Assembly (NCBI RefSeq): GCF_000265425.1
Contig: NC_018014.1
Coordinates: forward strand, 2,542,001-2,606,000
DNA length: 64,000 bases
Source: Terriglobus roseus DSM 18391
GTDB taxonomy: Bacteria > Acidobacteriota > Terriglobia > Terriglobales > Acidobacteriaceae
Reading direction: 5' to 3'
Below, in pieces: positions 63,965 through 64,000 of the stretch (its first letter is position 1; the number at the start of each line of letters is the position of its first letter). The translations under genes were made by a program, and so were the position numbers. Under the pieces are notes generated by a model. It ran no database searches and was not told the origin of the DNA. It was given only the letters and a program-made list of their open reading frames with translations.

Positions 63965-63980
63965 CGTGATTTGGCTCACA
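63965..63980. promoter_or_regulatory. CRP/FNR-family-like site close to the sigma-54 regulator start
   Basis: CGTGA-TTTGGC-TCACA has one mismatch. The 11 bases TCACAGGCTGC are identical to those at the 59498 site. The site is only 14 bases upstream of the minus-strand start, which would suit repression or a leader position. Confidence 0.45.
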
Positions 63981-64000
63981 GGCTGCGCGCTTTTGCGCAG

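Noticed and set aside
1..64000. CRISPR array, insertion sequence, rRNA or intact tRNA
   Set aside because: No regularly spaced direct repeats, transposase-like protein, terminal inverted repeats with a transposase, or complete RNA gene pattern was seen on either strand.

Overview
This 64 kb window looks like chromosomal DNA of an acidobacterium of the Terriglobia type (Granulicella, Terriglobus or Edaphobacter relatives). The base composition is GC-rich, and the window holds two very large Oar-like TonB-dependent receptors with an N-terminal carboxypeptidase-regulatory-like domain, a big Ig/FG-GAP mosaic protein, and GH92, DUF2264, DUF6519 and BON-domain genes. The taxonomic call is an inference from gene content only; no rRNA or tRNA gene is present.

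Region 1 (1-18.2 kb, + strand) is the baseplate half of an extracellular contractile injection system (eCIS, Afp/PVC-like). In order it encodes a giant Ala/Pro-rich and helical protein (5' end outside the window; candidate cargo), a tube-adaptor protein, a separate LysM protein, a gpD-like hub, a gpV-like spike, a PAAR-like tip, a gp25-like protein, two large baseplate-J-like wedge proteins, a gpI-like protein fused to a beta-helix, and a DUF6519 beta-helix protein. Genes overlap or abut, so this is one operon. Sheath, tube and ATPase genes must lie upstream, outside the window. Two genes, the hub and the gpI/beta-helix gene, each need a +1 frame change, and both changes fall in closely similar 18-nt sequences.

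Region 2 (18.2-27.2 kb) is a looser accessory zone: a gap with a tRNA-like fragment, a two-gene operon (GH13 amylase-like enzyme plus exported PQQ-type propeller), the Ig/FG-GAP protein, and an orphan GNAT-fold acyltransferase resembling autoinducer or N-acyl amino acid synthases.

Region 3 (27.2-43 kb) holds a complete RND efflux operon with a divergent TetR-type repressor, an M23 lipoprotein peptidase, a CPA1 antiporter, a DUF421 membrane protein, a TonB-dependent receptor, and a GGDEF gene broken by two frameshifts.

Region 4 (43-55 kb) holds a cupin protein, a Tat-exported three-subunit molybdenum aldehyde oxidoreductase (PaoABC type), and a glycan-use block (GH92 mannosidase, divergent TonB-dependent receptor, DUF2264 protein) with clear terminators.

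Region 5 (55-64 kb) is a stress and signalling cluster: a triple BON protein, two tandem universal stress proteins, a VIT1/CCC1-type transporter, two small membrane proteins, a PAS histidine kinase, a receiver protein without its phospho-acceptor Asp, and a sigma-54 response regulator. Six CRP/FNR-family-like palindromes (TGTGA-N6-TCACA, three of them perfect) lie upstream of genes in this block, and I saw no such site elsewhere in the window. This suggests a co-regulated stress regulon under a regulator encoded elsewhere.
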